Assembly (NCBI GenBank): GCA_028284845.1
Contig: JANQQY010000445.1
Span: forward strand, 1-6,687
DNA: 6,687 bases
Direction: 5' to 3'
From: Spirochaetales bacterium
GTDB taxonomy: Bacteria; Spirochaetota; Spirochaetia; DSM-27196; SLST01
Part shown: positions 5,633-6,687 of the stretch, piece after piece
Layout of the letters: the number at the start of each line of letters is the position of its first letter
How positions within the stretch are numbered: position 1 is the first letter of the stretch
Notes under the pieces: model-generated
The model's input: only the letters and a program-made list of their open reading frames with translations
What the model was told of the DNA's origin: nothing
The model's database searches: none
Translations under genes and position numbers: made by a program

Positions 5633-6448
5633 TTACATACGCGCACCAATGAGGTTCCCGCTCTCGTATTTCTTCACTCCGCGACGAAAGAGTACAAAGG
5701 CGAGCGCAACAATCACGGTGTCGGCGCCAAGCACGATGATGAGCGAAAGGAGGTCGAACTCCTGGAAGATTCGTGACGGAATGTACGTCACGATCGCGGC
5801 CGGAATAAGAGTGTGGAGGATCCAGCTGCTCGCACCCTTGAACACCGATCCCGGATAGATCGAGAAGGTGATAATCAGCTCCCCTGCAAGCGACGCAAAC
5901 CCCTCGGCATTCCCAACGTAGAAACTGACGCAGTGATAGATCACACGGATAGCCGTGTAGACCACAGCCATCAAGAGGACAAAAAGTGCAAACAGCAGCA
6001 CACCAAACACCGTCACCTGTTGCGTGGAGACAAAAAGGATCACACCGTAGATGAAGTCTCCCCAACCGGCAACGACCATTCGGCTCATGACAACGTTTGG
6101 CAGCACAGGCTTGGGTTGGAGGAGGAAGACGTCAAGCTCGCCGGAGTAGATGATCCGCGAGAGAAAGGGGGCATTGCCAAAGAGGACGACACCAAGCCCG
6201 ATTCCGGATGCGGCAATGGCCCAGAGAAGCATAACGTCTGAGAACGCATATCCTGCGATATCGCCCCCGATCCGGTCGAACAAGACGAACCAGAAGACGA
6301 CAAAGGCGCTGTTGTTGAGCGCCATTCCAAAGACCTGGATGAGAAAGCTCGTCGAGTAGGCCATGTTCGAACTGAGGTTGAATCGGAAGTAGTGAGACGC
6401 GAGTCGCGCGAGACCGACCGAAGGGTGGTGTTTTGTTCGTCGGTTCAT
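5633..6448 (-). CDS. ABC-2 family transporter permease (COG3694-like)
   Basis: This is a 271-residue inner-membrane permease of an ABC exporter of unknown substrate. About six hydrophobic segments are visible, near 33-57, 70-91, 119-140, 145-170, 180-200 and 232-255. Two stretches typify the family: the cytosolic GELDVFLLQPKPVLPNVVMSR region (103-123) and the YPGSVFKG...IPAAIVTYIPS region before the last segment. The tail YESGNLIGA is also typical. The ATG abuts the stop codon of the upstream permease gene, with AAGGAGG 4 bases ahead (6459 to 6453), so the two permeases are made together and probably form a heterodimer. In such operons the ATP-binding subunit is usually encoded just upstream, which here would lie right of the window. 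There is no substrate clue apart from the neighbouring regulator and hydrolase. Confidence 0.88.
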   Translation of the reverse strand: MNRRTKHHPSVGLARLASHYFRFNLSSNMAYSTSFLIQVFGMALNNSAFVVFWFVLFDRIGGDIAGYAFSDVMLLWAIAASGIGLGVVLFGNAPFLSRIIYSGELDVFLLQPKPVLPNVVMSRMVVAGWGDFIYGVILFVSTQQVTVFGVLLFALFVLLMAVVYTAIRVIYHCVSFYVGNAEGFASLAGELIITFSIYPGSVFKGASSWILHTLIPAAIVTYIPSRIFQEFDLLSLIIVLGADTVIVALAFVLFRRGVKKYESGNLIGARM

Positions 6449-6687
6449 CTATCCTCCTTGAACGTGCAGCTTGCGAACGGCCGCGCGGAAAATGAGAGAC
6501 GCAAGCACGCCAAATGTGATGAGGTAGGCGGCTTGCCCGCCGATTGTGGTGAGAAACCGATCCCAACTGAAGGCGACCCAGGTGGTTGCGGGCCAATAGG
6601 CGGCGAAGGCGAACGGAGTCACTCGGGCGATGCGCTGGAGCCACTCTGGATAGAAGTCGGGCGGGATGAACATACCGCCGATCACAA
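6449..6687 (-). CDS. ABC-2 family transporter permease (COG4587-like), C-terminal part only
   Basis: Only the last 79 or so codons are present; the gene continues past the right edge, so no start is seen (the GTG at 6685 is just an internal codon). The sequence GGMFIPPDFYPEWLQRIARV followed by TPFAFAAYWPATTW is typical of the end of ABC-2 permeases, and one membrane helix (AAYLITFGVLASLIFRAAV) closes the protein. The TAG stop touches the ATG of the next permease, giving tight coupling. This permease type commonly pairs with the downstream type in exporters that also need a separate ATPase. Confidence 0.8.
   Translation of the reverse strand, partial: VIGGMFIPPDFYPEWLQRIARVTPFAFAAYWPATTWVAFSWDRFLTTIGGQAAYLITFGVLASLIFRAAVRKLHVQGG

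Noticed and set aside
5505..6065. 186-codon minus-strand frame rich in Cys, His and Arg
   Set aside because: It is a different frame of the permease gene, crosses its terminator hairpin and overlaps the regulator start.

Overview
The window looks like chromosomal DNA from a free-living bacterium of moderately high GC (by eye in the mid to high 50s per cent). It has tightly packed genes, one GTG start, mostly weak Shine-Dalgarno (SD) sequences and hairpins without U-tracts at gene ends. I could not assign a phylum. There is no tRNA, rRNA, CRISPR array, insertion sequence or phage gene, and no gene-free stretch longer than 300 bases.

Layout. (1) Bases 1-985, minus strand: rsgA, a circularly permuted GTPase for 30S subunit maturation, cut by the left edge. 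Upstream of it lie a sigma70-like promoter, an 18-codon reading frame with a strong SD, and a segment just after that frame's stop that is complementary to the rsgA SD. Together these look like a translational attenuator. (2) Bases 1261-3668, plus strand: an aldo/keto reductase, then, overlapping it by one base, a cytoplasmic protein with a degenerate receiver-like N-terminus and two GGDEF (diguanylate cyclase) domains. (3) Bases 3823-4353, plus strand: a small stand-alone class III nucleotide cyclase domain behind a 154-bp gap that carries two copies of one dyad. (4) Bases 4376-6687, minus strand, convergent with the cyclase. In transcription order these are the end of one ABC-2 permease, a complete second permease, a hairpin, an AT-rich palindromic operator candidate, a GbsR/MarR-type repressor and an ATC-hydrolase-family enzyme.

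How they may work together. Regions 2 and 3 bring cyclic-di-GMP synthesis and a class III cyclase side by side, so this is a small second-messenger locus. In the tandem GGDEF protein the first domain keeps the canonical catalytic residues but lacks the RxxD inhibitory site, while the second has RxxD but has lost some substrate-site residues. The class III cyclase keeps both metal aspartates and the adenine-selecting pair but has Thr where the transition-state Arg is expected. Region 4 looks like an exporter followed by its probable local regulator and an enzyme of unknown substrate. The strongest candidate for something undescribed is the rsgA leader arrangement. The duplicated dyad before the cyclase and the regulator/enzyme/exporter cluster come next.
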